DNA of 64,000 nt from Straminergon stramineum (Eukaryota; Streptophyta; Bryopsida; Hypnales; Calliergonaceae), in NCBI GenBank assembly GCA_963920665.1, contig OY987265.1, forward strand, positions 38,197,001-38,261,000, in the 5' to 3' direction. The translations under genes were made by a program, and so were the position numbers. A model generated the notes under the pieces. It did not search any database, had not been told where the DNA came from, and saw nothing but the letters and a program-made list of their open reading frames with translations. The number at the start of each line of letters is the position of its first letter. The stretch's first letter is position 1. Of the stretch, positions 48,446 through 59,349 are shown piece after piece.

Positions 48446-49250
48446 GTTAAGTGTGACTTGGACTCGGCAACAACCCAACTCAAGCTTAAACTTGAAGTAG
48501 GTGGACTCGGCAGATCACGCATGGCATGGCATGACCACAGGTATCTAACTTAACGTGCAACCATACGGTATGCACTCATTCAATTGTTAGTTGTGTGATC
48601 ACAGGTTTGCAGTTGCACGTAACTTGTCACGGACACCTTCCCTGCTCAATGCTGAACATGCTGTTTCTTAGTAATGGGACTGGCTAAATAAGCCATACGA
48701 GGTCCATGAAGCGCTCCCAGATTACATTTCTGATAATTAATTTGGGGAGGTTGTACTTCTTGACAAATATTTTATAGTAAAGTTTTCATTGAAAGAAAAA
48801 TGGAATTGGCATCTAACCCAATTCGTTTCATATTTTTTGGAGCTTCGTGGAATTAGTTATGAATTTTTGAAGTTGAAACGCATTGGTCATGCTCAAGCTC
48901 TTAAAAGGTGTCCACCTTGTGAAATATACACTACTTGTACATTGTTGTGGTATAGGAAGGAAGCAAAATGTGCCTCTACGTTAGGGTTAAGGGTAAATCT
49001 TAAGTGACAAATTTGGAGAGGGTTAAAGTGGGCATCTGTAAAACTTCTAATTTAGCATTAGAGGAGGCTTTTAGAGTATGATAATTATGAGCACTTTATA
49101 GACCTCCTACCTTGTTCAGCTAGCACAGGATGAACAATGGATGAATAGTGGTCACTAGGAAAATCTTATGTGACAAATTTGGAGAGAGTTAACGTGGGCA
49201 TCTATAAAACCACTAATTTTTGGCTTTTCTATGCATAGTTATTCTTCTTC
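48446..49250. other. no gene; internal ~55-bp direct repeat
   Basis: The segment TGACAAATTTGGAGAGGGTT...GGGCATCTGTAAAAC at about 49007 recurs at about 49170. The stretch around 48935-49000 (CTTGTACATTGTTGTGGT) has an inverted relative at 51130-51225. Confidence 0.5.
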
Positions 49251-50179
49251 TTAACCCCTAAAGGACCATTGTCCCCTCGGGGGACAAAATGGATTTTGGG
49301 TAGGTTCTTATGTCCTCAATTTTTGGTGATTTTTTAAAAACTTTCCCACAAGATAGAAAAACTGATTAGTTTCATGGGAATATAATTTTTATTTCAATCG
49401 GTGCCTAGGAGCAAAAGTTATGCCCTTTTAAATATAATTTACATGTCACCGGGCAAAAAAACAAATCCACAAAAACTTAGAAAAAAATATTTTGAATTTT
49501 TTTTCTCATAGATTATATTTTAATCTACATTTGGAGCTTTGATTCATTCCATTTGGATAAGTGATGTGAAAGTTATGAACAATCATGTTTTTTTGGCAAT
49601 ATGAGCATCTTCTTGAAAAAATATCTTATAGGTTTCATTTTCGAATGCAATTTTCACAATTTTTCAAAAAAAGTTGTTTGACAAGGTTAAGTTTGTTTGC
49701 TAGAACAATCTCACCGTTGGGATTATTGTGTTTCAATCCCATCTTAGAGCTATTAATGATTTAGTTTTTCATGTAATCTTGGACCTACTTCTACTTAACA
49801 ATTTTTTAGAGAATGAAAATCAAGAGTTTTTCTTTTGAAATTTTTTCCCTACAATATCAACTCAATTCTTCAACACAAAATTTTTTAAATTCAAAGTCCA
49901 TAGTGCAAAAAAATTCAACAAGAGGTGGTCAAAGTCATCTAAAATTGCAGGCTAATGTTCAAAAAAACTTCTTTTTCCAACTTTGAATGCTAATATCTCT
50001 CAATCTTTGGTGTCAAAATCCATGAATTTTTTACCACATGGTTTGAGACAAGTAAAGTACAAGATCCTATGGTTAGATTTTCAAAAAGTATTCTTTGGGA
50101 TTTTTTTGGGTGAATGCAGCAAAAATGGCAGTTTTGAGTGGTTTTAGACAAAAAATGGCCTTGGTCCTTTAGGGGTTAA
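49251..50179. mobile_element. TTAA-type TIR element (family A, 929 bp)
   Basis: TTAACCCCTAAAGGACCATT at the left; TTGGTCCTTTAGGGGTTAA at the right. This is the cleanest pair in the window: the inverted termini agree over 16-17 bases including TTAA. Colinear with 15385-16240. Confidence 0.9.
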
Positions 50180-50798
50180 ATTGGTTAAAATTTCATATTT
50201 TTTTATTGACAAGTGAAAGAAGGTTCCAACACACCGAAAATTGTAATATTTGGATATTGTGTGCAAAAGTTATAAAGGGTCACAGTTCCTATTTTGGTAG
50301 AGATTCTAAAATAATTTCTTCTTTAGAGGTATATATTGATTTGGTAGATGTACATAGAGTCATGGTGGTGGTTTTAGACAAGGTGTTTTCTAGAAGGTGC
50401 CCAACTTAGTGACCAAAATAGGTACTTCTACATTTCATGTATGAAAAATTATCATAGAAAAGAAATACTTTGATAAGTTGAATTGTGGATGTTCATGATC
50501 ATAAAAATACTATGATCATTTTAAGTGAGTACCATGGCTAACAATTATGGGATGTACTCTATGTTGGTTTCTTTTGGGGGAGAGAAAGGAATTGGACTGG
50601 GTTAATGACTTTCGGAGGTTGTTTAGGCAAATACACTTTAGAAACTTATAAATTTTCCATGCTTAGCCAAGAAAATCTAATTTCAAAGAACCCTAAAACA
50701 AAAGACTAGATTCACTATATTTAATGGAAAAATAGAGTGTAGTGAACAATGAACACTGTAATTGAGTACACAATTTTAGGATGTATCATTTATAATGG
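50180..50798. other. no gene seen
   Basis: AT-rich DNA; the 67-codon ORF at 50206 shows no motif. Confidence 0.4.
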
Positions 50799-51067
50799 TT
50801 AACCCTTGAGCGTCACAGAGAGAATAATATAAATGAAGAGCTGTTTTTTTGATGGTTTTAGAGAATAAAAAATAATTTGAGAACTATTTAGTTATTGAAA
50901 GTTTCATGGTTGAGATTTGAAGCCAACCTACTAGTGAGTATGAATCTACAATTTATAAGAGAATCCACCATACAAATTTCGAGATTATAATACTTGATGA
51001 ACTTGATATTCCGCAAATGCTATTTTTTCAGCGTCCAAAAAAGTCCCCTCTAACGCACAGGGGTTAA
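50799..51067. mobile_element. short TTAA-type TIR element (269 bp)
   Basis: TTAACCCTTGAGCGTCACAG at the left and ACGCACAGGGGTTAA at the right, both with exact TTAA. The terminal inverted repeat is short (~12 bases). Internal sequence is unlike the other families. Confidence 0.65.
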
Positions 51068-51311
51068 CCAATCTGCCACAAATTCTCATCTTCATTATGT
51101 TTTTCAAATATTCAAGATTTAAGGTAGGAGAGTTCCATAAAGTACAAAAGCATCCTTTTAGTGTAGAGGTACATTTTACTTTCTCATTGCACCAACAATG
51201 TACAAGTAGTGTATACTTCAAGAAGTGAAGGCTTTGAGTGACTATTGCATTTCAACTTAAAAAATTCATAACAAATTCCATGAAGCTCCAAAAAATATGA
51301 AACGACTTGTG

Positions 51312-51711
51312 TTAAGGGAGGCAACCCATTTCCAACCACTTAAGCGGTTACACCTATTTAGAGGGCAAGTTTCTTGGAGGGGGGGGGAGGGGATTTTTCA
51401 GTGTGCAAAAACAGAGTTAAGAAGGTTTCTATAATTTTCCAGATTTTTATTTTGAAAAACATAATTATTATGAATTTTTTAGTGGAAGATTTTGTTCCTC
51501 CCATTCTGCTCATGTAGACCTTCTTGTTTCCCACAAGGACTGGTTGCAAAATCCACGCAAGAATTGAGAGTGTTGTAAAACAATCACAATGTGCCATGAC
51601 TGCACGGGGAATTGTGCTTAAATTAACCACTGTCATCTCCTCCTGCACGAAAAGAGAGCAGTCTATATTGCCAAAAGGGGGCGGTGATCAGGAATGGGTT
51701 GCCTCCCCTTA
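51312..51711. mobile_element. TIR element ending in TTAAGGGAGGCAACCCATT
   Basis: TTAAGGGAGGCAACCCATTT at the left and AATGGGTTGCCTCCCCTTA at the right, inverted over ~19 bases. The centre contains a G9 run at 51380 and no transposase. The same GGGAGGCAACCC word occurs in the leader of the GT61 gene at 53887. Confidence 0.7.
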
Positions 51712-53883
51712 GATGCTGATTCCATTAGCCTTTCAAGCAAATTTTACTGAAAAATATTCAAAGAAGTTTAATCTCCCCAAATTAAATGGGCTCTTTATGC
51801 ACCTCATGCCATTTACAAATAGAACCTGTACTGTACTGTACACTCTCATCAGAATTCCATGTTACAGACACCGGAAATCACTGAACACCTTCCGGTGTAA
51901 GCACCTCAGCACCCAGTGACACAGCTCCTTTCAATCTCCCCCACCTCAAGGAGGGCACAATCAGCTGACAACTCAATTGACTTCTCTTTCCAATCTTACC
52001 ACAAAGTCATGAATGTTCCCGGGCAAGTCAAAAAACGTCCACAAGCAAAAGCCTCTTTGCAACTTCTTTTGAACGCACCTTCCCGAAACAACATTCGGAA
52101 ACCAGGTTCCGCCAGGAAGTTACACGTTAACACGCACACACACTCAATGACTCAATGAGGTTGCCAGTCAGACAGACTTTTGAAGCGTCAGTCACTGCGC
52201 AATGAAGCTCCCAGCTAGCACTTGTTATACCCCAAGCAAACAAACAAAAATCAAAACAAACAAACACCAGAATCAAATCTGTCCTAATGAGAAGATTCCA
52301 AAAGGAAAAGCCGATCTTTTTTTTTCATTTTTTTGGAAAGAGCAAAAGTAGATTTCCAATCCTTAGAATGCGGGCGTCGTTGCCGTTACGACACGAACTG
52401 GAAACAGGGGACAGCCAGAGACAGTTTAGTCCCTTGACAACCACGTCGCAGAAGCCGTAATTTGGGGTTCTGTCGAAGAACCTCAAATGAGAAGAAATCG
52501 TAGATTGGCAGTCGATCAGCGATGGCGGATCACTCGCACTCAACGATAATTCTACTTCAGTTTTACTCACATCCTCCATGCAGTCCTTTGATCCCGTAGC
52601 ATTGAATAACCAGGCAATTAATGATTCTCCAAATGCTGGGAAGGTAGTATTTATGCTTTGCTTGATACGTGGGCCGGACTTATCAGTTCATTTAAGTTCA
52701 TTTAAGGATTGGGGTAATGGGTTTGACTGAGGATCCATATAACCATATAGGACAATTTTGTTCACTGTAGAGATCCACATTTTACGGATGCAAAAGGACT
52801 CCCTGCCTCTTTGGTAAACAATGTTATTATGCCTTCTGCCCAAAGACGGCCCACCACCATCGCCACCTCCATTTCTGCCTGTAATGCTGCTTTCTGCTGC
52901 TAAAAATACGTCTCTGTCGCAATTGAAAGGCCCACAAAGCAAGACAAAGCAAGTGTCCAAAATGCGTGCACTCTTCACTAGTGCAGGAACCTAGCATGTG
53001 TGCACTTGTTGGTGAAGGCCTGGCACAGGGGTTGCTAGCTATGACCTTGTCAAACCTGGTTAAATTACTTCCACGAGTCGTCGACCACGCAAGCTGTCGA
53101 CGCGTAAGTGAATCTCTCACTGAGTCACTGGTAACGTAACTCATCAGTGAAGCTTCGCACTCCGAGTTTGATCTTCGGACGTCAGAGTCGTCGTGGTTGT
53201 CGTTGTCGTTGTCGTTGTCGTCTTCGGAGTCTTGTTCGAGACAGACGAGTGAATGGAATTCATCTATGGAGTGTGAGGAGTGCTGGCACGTACTGACAGC
53301 TCGCTAGTGAGTACGGTAGTACTAATGATTCAGTGTCAAGCTTGTGCGCCTGTCTACTTACCTGCAAAACCTGGCTGAAGAATTCGTGACTGGTCCCTGG
53401 TCGTTAGTTATAGAGTGAGTAGCGCTTTCGACAGAGCGCGTTTTTTTTATATTGATTGTGCAGCAAGTCAATAGCAGAATTTGGACACTAACGAATTTGT
53501 AGACCTAGCTCGGGCTTGAGCACCGTTCGAAATGTTGACTAATGCATTTGGATTACATCGTGTTCAGTGTTGATTCCGAATTGAAAACTAGATATTGTGA
53601 CTAGCTCTCTTGTAGAGATCAGTATATTGCGCTTTGTTTGCATTGATTGTGCAGCAAGTGACTAGTAGAAATCGGATTGGGAGATTAGCTTCTGGCTCAC
53701 GGCAAGATTGAATGCATCTGGACTACAACGTGCTCAGTGCTGATTGAGAATTAAATATTGCAATTGGATATTCGGACGTGGCCAACTCGATTACGACTGT
53801 GCGGACACGACTGCGAATATAGATCGAATCTTAGCGAAATATCACGTGAGGGCAAAGACGGAGAACAGTGCATGAGAAATTGA
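51712..53883. other. 5' region of the GT61 gene; no firm gene
   Basis: Less AT-rich than the repeat tracts. Minus-strand ORFs at 52325-52579 and 52688-52978 lack motifs. A GTCGTTGTCGTTGTCGTTGT hexamer run lies at 53199-53222, and a ~190-bp tandem duplication at 53439-53761. Much of the 3' half is probably promoter and leader of the downstream gene. Confidence 0.4.
53439..53761 (+). repeat. two-copy ~190-bp tandem duplication in GT61 leader
   Basis: ATTGATTGTGCAGCAAGT occurs near 53452 and near 53642, and AATGCATTTGGATTACATCG near 53541 has its partner AATGCATCTGGACTACAACG near 53711. Both copies end with GAATT/GAATTAAATATTG-like text. Confidence 0.75.
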
Positions 53884-56800
53884 ATGGGAGGCAACCCCCC
53901 ACCCCCCCCGACCCCCCTGAGAGAGCTCATTCGGAGAGGAACTTGTTCTAGTGGGATGCAGCAGCTGGTGAATTCTAGATTGGTGCAAGCGGCAGCAAAG
54001 GAAGTAGCTTTGTGGGGCAAGCTTGAGAGCCTTGGATCGTTGAAGAAGATGCGGATGAAGCTTGATGGGTGGAAGCGGAAGGGCTACCTGGGGGCGGGAA
54101 TGGACGCGTTGATGGTGAAGAAACGTGGTGTGCACGCGCTCTTCGCTCTTGGCTTGGTGCTGCTCATGGCCGCCTTCACCTTGCTAATGCACCTGCGGGA
54201 TTTTTCCTCACGGCTAGGTACGTCGATTGCGCAGCCTGCCTTCGATAGTCCTCTTTGATTTGTTATCGAAGAATTCGTGAAAATGGAAAAATCTCAAGTT
54301 TTGAAGCTTTGTGCTCTTGGAGGGTATGGTTTCGGCACTTTAACACGACATATTGACGAATATGACTATTGTGTCATAGTTCAAGTGTCAATCTCCGTTT
54401 GCAATTCCAAAGAGGTCTCTAGCTCGTTAGAACTTGTGGTATCAGTGCCAAGTGGATGCAATGTTGCTGGACATTTGATCCTGCACAAGGCACGTTGAGA
54501 ATTTTTAGCAGATTCGTAATCAATGGTCGACGCGTGAAATGAAACTAACTCAAAAGAGCGCCAGTGTTTCCACTGCTCTCGCTTCGTGTTTGTCGAGACC
54601 TCTACAGAACAATTTCATAGGGTATACATCTAGGCTTTACAAATGATACTGTAAACTCTCCCTCCAGAATTGATTTCTATGATTCAATCGTCATTTGCTC
54701 TACCCTTCACCAACTCCACCCTTGAAATAGTAGAGCGATTGAGTGGCTGCGTCTCACAGTAGGATGATTAATAACGCTGGCTCCCCTGTTTCCCCAACGC
54801 AATCACGCCTATTCGGGAACGCATTCTTGTAGAGCCCATAGCGATCATTGTTGTTGTTGCCTTGGATGTATTGCAGTGTAATTTCTATCAATTCGGTAAC
54901 AGTGAGAAGGCTAAATTTAGTATGGAATTGCGCAGGTACTGAGAGCACCGCACGACTGCCCGGCACCATAGACGAAGAGTATTATTTCCAATGCGACCGA
55001 TCCCAATTCCGTTCCGACATTTGCAACCTCCGTGGCGACATCCGCTTACTGTCTCACAACAAGACGAAATCCTTCGTGCTCTACACACCAAACAACCTCC
55101 CCCCCCGGACGGAAACCCTAAAGCCCTACACACGCAAATGGGAAGAGGGATCCATGAGCTCCGTGAACGAGCTTTCGCTTAGATCTAAGATTGCAATTTC
55201 TCCCCGTCGAAATTGTGATGTCCTTCACACGGTGCCTGGCGTCGTCTTCAGCACCGCAGGGTACACGGGGAACTTGTACCACGAGTTCAACGACGGGCTG
55301 ATCCCGCTCTGGATCTCCACGCAGCACTTGAACAGAGAGGTCGTGGTTGTAATCTCCAGTTTTCACGACTGGTGGTATACGAAGTATAGTGATGTAATGG
55401 CGCAGATAACAAAGTATGAGATCGTGGATCTGGAGGAAGACAAGAGAGTGCATTGCTTTCCGGAGATTGAAGCCGGGCTGCATATCCATGGCGAGCTCGC
55501 GGTAAACCCTGAACGAATGCCGCAAATGGAAACCATCCGCGGGTTTCGAGAAGTGCTCAATCGGGCGTACAATCCAGGGCCAATTCAAGGTACAGCACTC
55601 TTTCTCCATCTTCATTCCATAAGCTTATACACTTACCATGAATAATTTCTTGGAAATTTTTTTCACGATAAGATCTTCTTACGATCATTAAAGTACAAGA
55701 ATGATCCATTCGATTATCATTGCCAACGCCACGCCGTTGTTACGATTATTTCCGGAAATACAAAATCATTTCGAGCTTTTCGACCATTCTCTGATTCAGG
55801 ATAATAAGATCTAGAACAATGAAACCAGTTATGCATTATTGACCAAAAAATCCAATTATGCAATCAATGCAAAGTAGATTGTAGAAACAGCTGGGGTAAA
55901 TGTAGAATCGGGAACCGCTCCGCTGCAAATTTCCATACACTAAGTTAATAGTTCAAATGGCCATATCTTCCGCAATACAACTCCAAATCTAATAAAACTA
56001 ATTTCACTTCAATTCTATCCTGATTGTGCTTCCGTCGGCATAAAAAAAAAATCTGATGCCGCTTCTATTTTTTTTCAATCCCCTCAGGATAACGTCACAG
56101 TTATGCATTGTGGACCAAACAATCCAGTTATTCAATTAATGCAAAGTAGATTGTAAAAACAGCTTGTTTCAAATGGCCATATCTTTTGCTACACAACTCC
56201 AAATCCAATAAAACAAGTTTCATTAGAATTCCATGCCTGCTTGTGCATCTTCGGGCTCACAAATTTAACACCTCCTCTATTCACTACAGGCCAACTTCAG
56301 CAACCGAAATTGGAAAAGCTCAAAGCATCAATGCCGCGCTTGACGATAATTCTCCGCAAGAAGACGCGCAAGTTTCTGAACTTGCGGAAGATCGTGGACC
56401 TCGCACAGAAATTAGGTTTCAGAGTGAACTTGTTGAGTCCCGATTCGTCCACGGAGCTCAAGAAGATTTTCAGGGTGCTCAATCAAACGGATGTTCTGCT
56501 CGGTGTGCACGGCGCCGCCATGACGCACTTCTTGTTCATGCGACCAGGGACGGTGTTCATCCAAGTCGTCCCACTGGGTACCGACTGGGCTGCGAATGAG
56601 TATTACGGGGAGCCAGCCATGAAGCTCGGGTTACATTACATGGCGTACAAAATCACACCGAAAGAAAGCTCCCTCAGTGACGTGTATGCTGCGACTGATC
56701 CCGTGTTGGTGGATCCCGAGAGCATCACGCAGCAAGGGTGGGAGAGCTTAAAGAGAATCTACCTCGAGGGGCAAGACGTAAGAGTATCGTTGCCACGTAT

Positions 56801-56888
56801 GAGGGAGGTTCTCAAGGAAGCGATAACTGTCGTGAACCCAAACCCTAAAACTCTTAAATCCCAAACCCTAAGAAGTCTTAAGGCTTAA
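53884..56888 (+). CDS. GT61-family glycosyltransferase (type II membrane protein), three exons
   Basis: Exons 53884-54217, 54936-55589 and 56290-56888 join in phase to 1587 bases (528 aa), with GT-AG introns of 718 and 700 bases. A second in-frame ATG at 53956 would give 504 aa; I kept the upstream one, but the poly-C stretch between them looks leader-like. A basic N-terminus precedes one membrane segment (~83-103), the layout of a Golgi type II enzyme. The lumenal part has GT61 (DUF563) hallmarks: NLYHEFNDGLIPLW, LLGVHGAAMTH around H403, and PGTVFIQVVPLGTDW. Plant GT61 enzymes add xylose or arabinose to xylans or to N-glycans; the N-glycan xylosyltransferase and the xylan clades share these motifs, so the acceptor is open. 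The last ~15 residues are encoded by AAACCCTAA-like repeats and are not conserved family sequence. Confidence 0.92.
55829..56255 (+). repeat. direct repeat within GT61 intron 2
   Basis: Two diverged copies, about 55829-56041 and 56101-56255, share TTATGCATT-TGGACCAAA, AATGCAAAGTAGATTGTA and CATATCTTYYGCWAYACAAC, each ending near CTTGTGC-TC. The second copy runs close to the splice acceptor of exon 3. Confidence 0.7.
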
Positions 56889-57620
56889 ACCCTAAAACCA
56901 TGAAATCCTGAAGGGGACGTTTCCGTGGACTGAAGTGTAGATTGCTGAGTATATTGACCGGCGCATTGCCGTTCTTGTTGAAATATGTATCATAGTTAGA
57001 GTTGATTTTGAGCTTTTTGGAAAGCTATTTTTGAGTGCCGATTGGCTCGAATGTAATAAGATAAAAATGAGGGAGTTTTCGGAGAGATTTCCTTCTTCAG
57101 GGAATATTACCAACATTAGATGACTCATGATAAAAGGCTGCACAAACAAGTTCACTGTGATAATTTATTCAGCAATGTTTGGTGATTCTGTATAGAGCAA
57201 TGCCCACGGAGGAGGAATTGCATAGAAAAATATGTCGACTAGGAGTGCGGAACCCGATGAGGATACATTTTTCTTCACAATTCCCGACATCAAAGGATAT
57301 TGCCCGGCATAAACCACCCACGAAAAATGCGGGAAATTCGAGTGAAGAAAGAACTTTCTGGATGAGGAATCCATAATGCCCGATTGTATGGGCGGACCTG
57401 AGTAATGCGTTGATTACGCAAAGTAACCTGCCCATGAAATGAACGGGGTATTTTTTGGCGGGGTTTTACGATGAAATATTGGATCAATCCTCAACCGATT
57501 GTCAACCAAGGTTGAAATTCTCATTTCAAGTTGAACAATGACGTCTCCGAGCATCCGAAACCTAAGCACACCACCAATTGTGAAAGCATCCTTGACACAA
57601 CAAATTCTACAGGAACCGTA
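56889..57620. other. 3' flank of GT61 gene; no gene seen
   Basis: Begins with further AAACCCTAAAA text after the GT61 stop. Only short overlapping ORFs on both strands, none with a motif. Confidence 0.4.
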
Positions 57621-57621
57621 A

Positions 57622-58287
57622 ATGGCAACATCTGAGACGGACAGAATTGACTCCGATTTAGTCACTGGACGCTTGAGCTGCGTTACCCGGTCTGCAAACC
57701 CGTGTGGAGTCGATACTTCAGGGATTTCAGGCGAATCCTTGGAATTTGGTGACAATTGGTGCCATTTGATCACATTCAAATCGTTGCTGGTAATTCTCCC
57801 AAGTTTTGTCTCAATTTAGTTGGCGAACACCCTCCTCGAATCGATTGTTTGAATCCATCGCCAGTCATAAATAATGCTTTTCTGGTCATCATCAGTGACG
57901 ACATCGAATTGGCAATTTGTAGACGATCTGGACTACTTCTCGTTCTGTTACTTTGTGAAATCCAGTGACGCCCTGACGAGGAAATTCCTGATCAATCTGC
58001 TCAGAGGTGTGAGAAAAGAAGAGTGGACGAGGATGTGGAGGAGATTGCGGCAAGTGGATCAACATTTCAAGCAGTACATGCGCCGTTTCCAGTATGAGTC
58101 TGCAGACAGTCTTTAATAACCAACTCAATCAGTTAGGTGGAAAGCCTCAATTGATGTCGATCCACGTTGGTTGCAAAATGCGCTACTGATCCATTGCAAT
58201 TTGAACATGGCGGTGTTGAATGCAGATGAAGATAGCGAAAGAGCCCTTGAAATTCTTCGCGCAGAATCGATATCGAGGAGCTGGTGA
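57622..58287 (+). pseudogene. decayed gene fragment, unidentified
   Basis: The frame opening at about 57874 reads a coherent, coding-like stretch (NWQFVDDLDYFSFCYFV, then LINLLRGVRKEEW, then a basic amphipathic run) to two consecutive TAA codons at 58114-58119, and continues open in the same frame to a TGA at 58285-58287 (WKASIDVDPRWLQNALL, SERALEILRAES). A codon context of CTT-TAA-TAA-CCA suggests paired CAA-to-TAA changes. An ATG-started ORF at 57622 could be an upstream exon. I do not recognise the family. A real gene with a ~50-base intron over the stops is unlikely because plant introns are longer. Confidence 0.35.
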
Positions 58288-58379
58288 ACATTCTGCACCA
58301 CACACGTTATGTACCATATTTTTTTAAATCAGAAAGCTATCACTGCAAATAAGTTAGACCCTTACCTGCAATTCATCCT

Positions 58380-58740
58380 GTCTACAGCAGAGTGACTGAA
58401 AAGCCCTGGAGCCGAATTGGGGGCTGGGAAAACGAGGTTGCCTTGCGGGTCATCCGGAAAGCAATCTTTACGAGAAGGATTCCCGCCCCGCGATTTACGC
58501 CGAGCAACGCGTCCCGTTGTAGCGCTTTTCGCGAATTGATAAGCCTCCTCGTCGGGCTCCGCTACCATCGTCACCGGATACTTTCTAATTTTGTTTGGCG
58601 GGAACAAACCGGCTTTTCCAAAACTCAAAATGCCCCGCCCCGGTGGATCAGCGGCGCGGTGTAAACAACTATCAAGCAGGCGAACCCTTAGCTGCCGCGT
58701 GGCCAACTCCATCTAGATCCCTACTCGCCTCCCCAAGAAT
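58380..58740. other. GC-rich island
   Basis: Markedly richer in CG dinucleotides than anything nearby, with long ORFs on both strands at once (58392-58664 plus, 58712-58362 minus), as expected from GC-rich non-coding DNA. It may be a promoter-associated island of the downstream oxygenase gene or a foreign (organellar) insertion. No match recognised. Confidence 0.4.
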
Positions 58741-59116
58741 CAAGGAGCAAGCTTGCAACATTAAATTCCATGACGGCAGAGAATGTTCCACAGTCTCAGT
58801 GTGTGTTGTTCCCAGAATTTGTCAGATTTTTCTCAGAATTTGTCATTGCGTTAAGGAGCATCAAGGATTTGAGACGTAGCTACGACTCGTTGATGTAAGA
58901 ACTCCGCACTCTGTGTACGTGAATTTCGTCATAAATATAAGATGCCATTGCTCCATGAAGTGAGTCTGGGTGCGACATTGCATAGTCAGGCTCTGTTTTG
59001 ATGTTTCATCCTTAAATCCCTGGTTTGGGTTTAAGTGGGTGAGGATTTGCTTGTGACAGGGGCTGCTGATCGAGAGGTTGCATTTCGTGTTTCGGTTTCC
59101 AGTTGACTGTCGTGAA

Positions 59117-59122
59117 ATGGAG
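59117..59122 (+). other. candidate mini first exon of the oxygenase gene
   Basis: ATGGAG followed by the donor-like GTAGGA. Spliced to the acceptor at 59951 it joins in phase 0 and supplies a start codon (MEIENAENN...), which the large exon lacks: its first in-frame ATG otherwise comes after ~100 residues of conserved sequence. The implied intron is 828 bases. Transcript data would settle it. Confidence 0.45.
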
Positions 59123-59349
59123 GTAGGAGATTCGGATTTGATTCTTTCTCTAATTTGCATTTCTGTTTCGTAACAGAGTCGTGTGTGTGCTTATGGTGTG
59201 TAAGGAAATGGTCGACAATTCGAACGTCCTTTGAGCTGCGGAGTCTTTCGTGAAAGGATGAGTCGATTTCTTGCAGTCGTGTAGTTTTACTGCTTCCAGA
59301 TTTAGCAGAAACATGACATGCTGTGGAGTCTTTTTCCAGTCTTTGTGTC

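Noticed and set aside
52325..52978. Small minus-strand genes upstream of GT61
   Set aside because: No motif, no conserved texture, and the region is better explained as promoter and leader sequence.
58362..58712. 117-codon minus-strand ORF in the GC-rich island
   Set aside because: Long ORFs occur there on both strands because stops are rare in GC-rich DNA; I could not recognise a protein.
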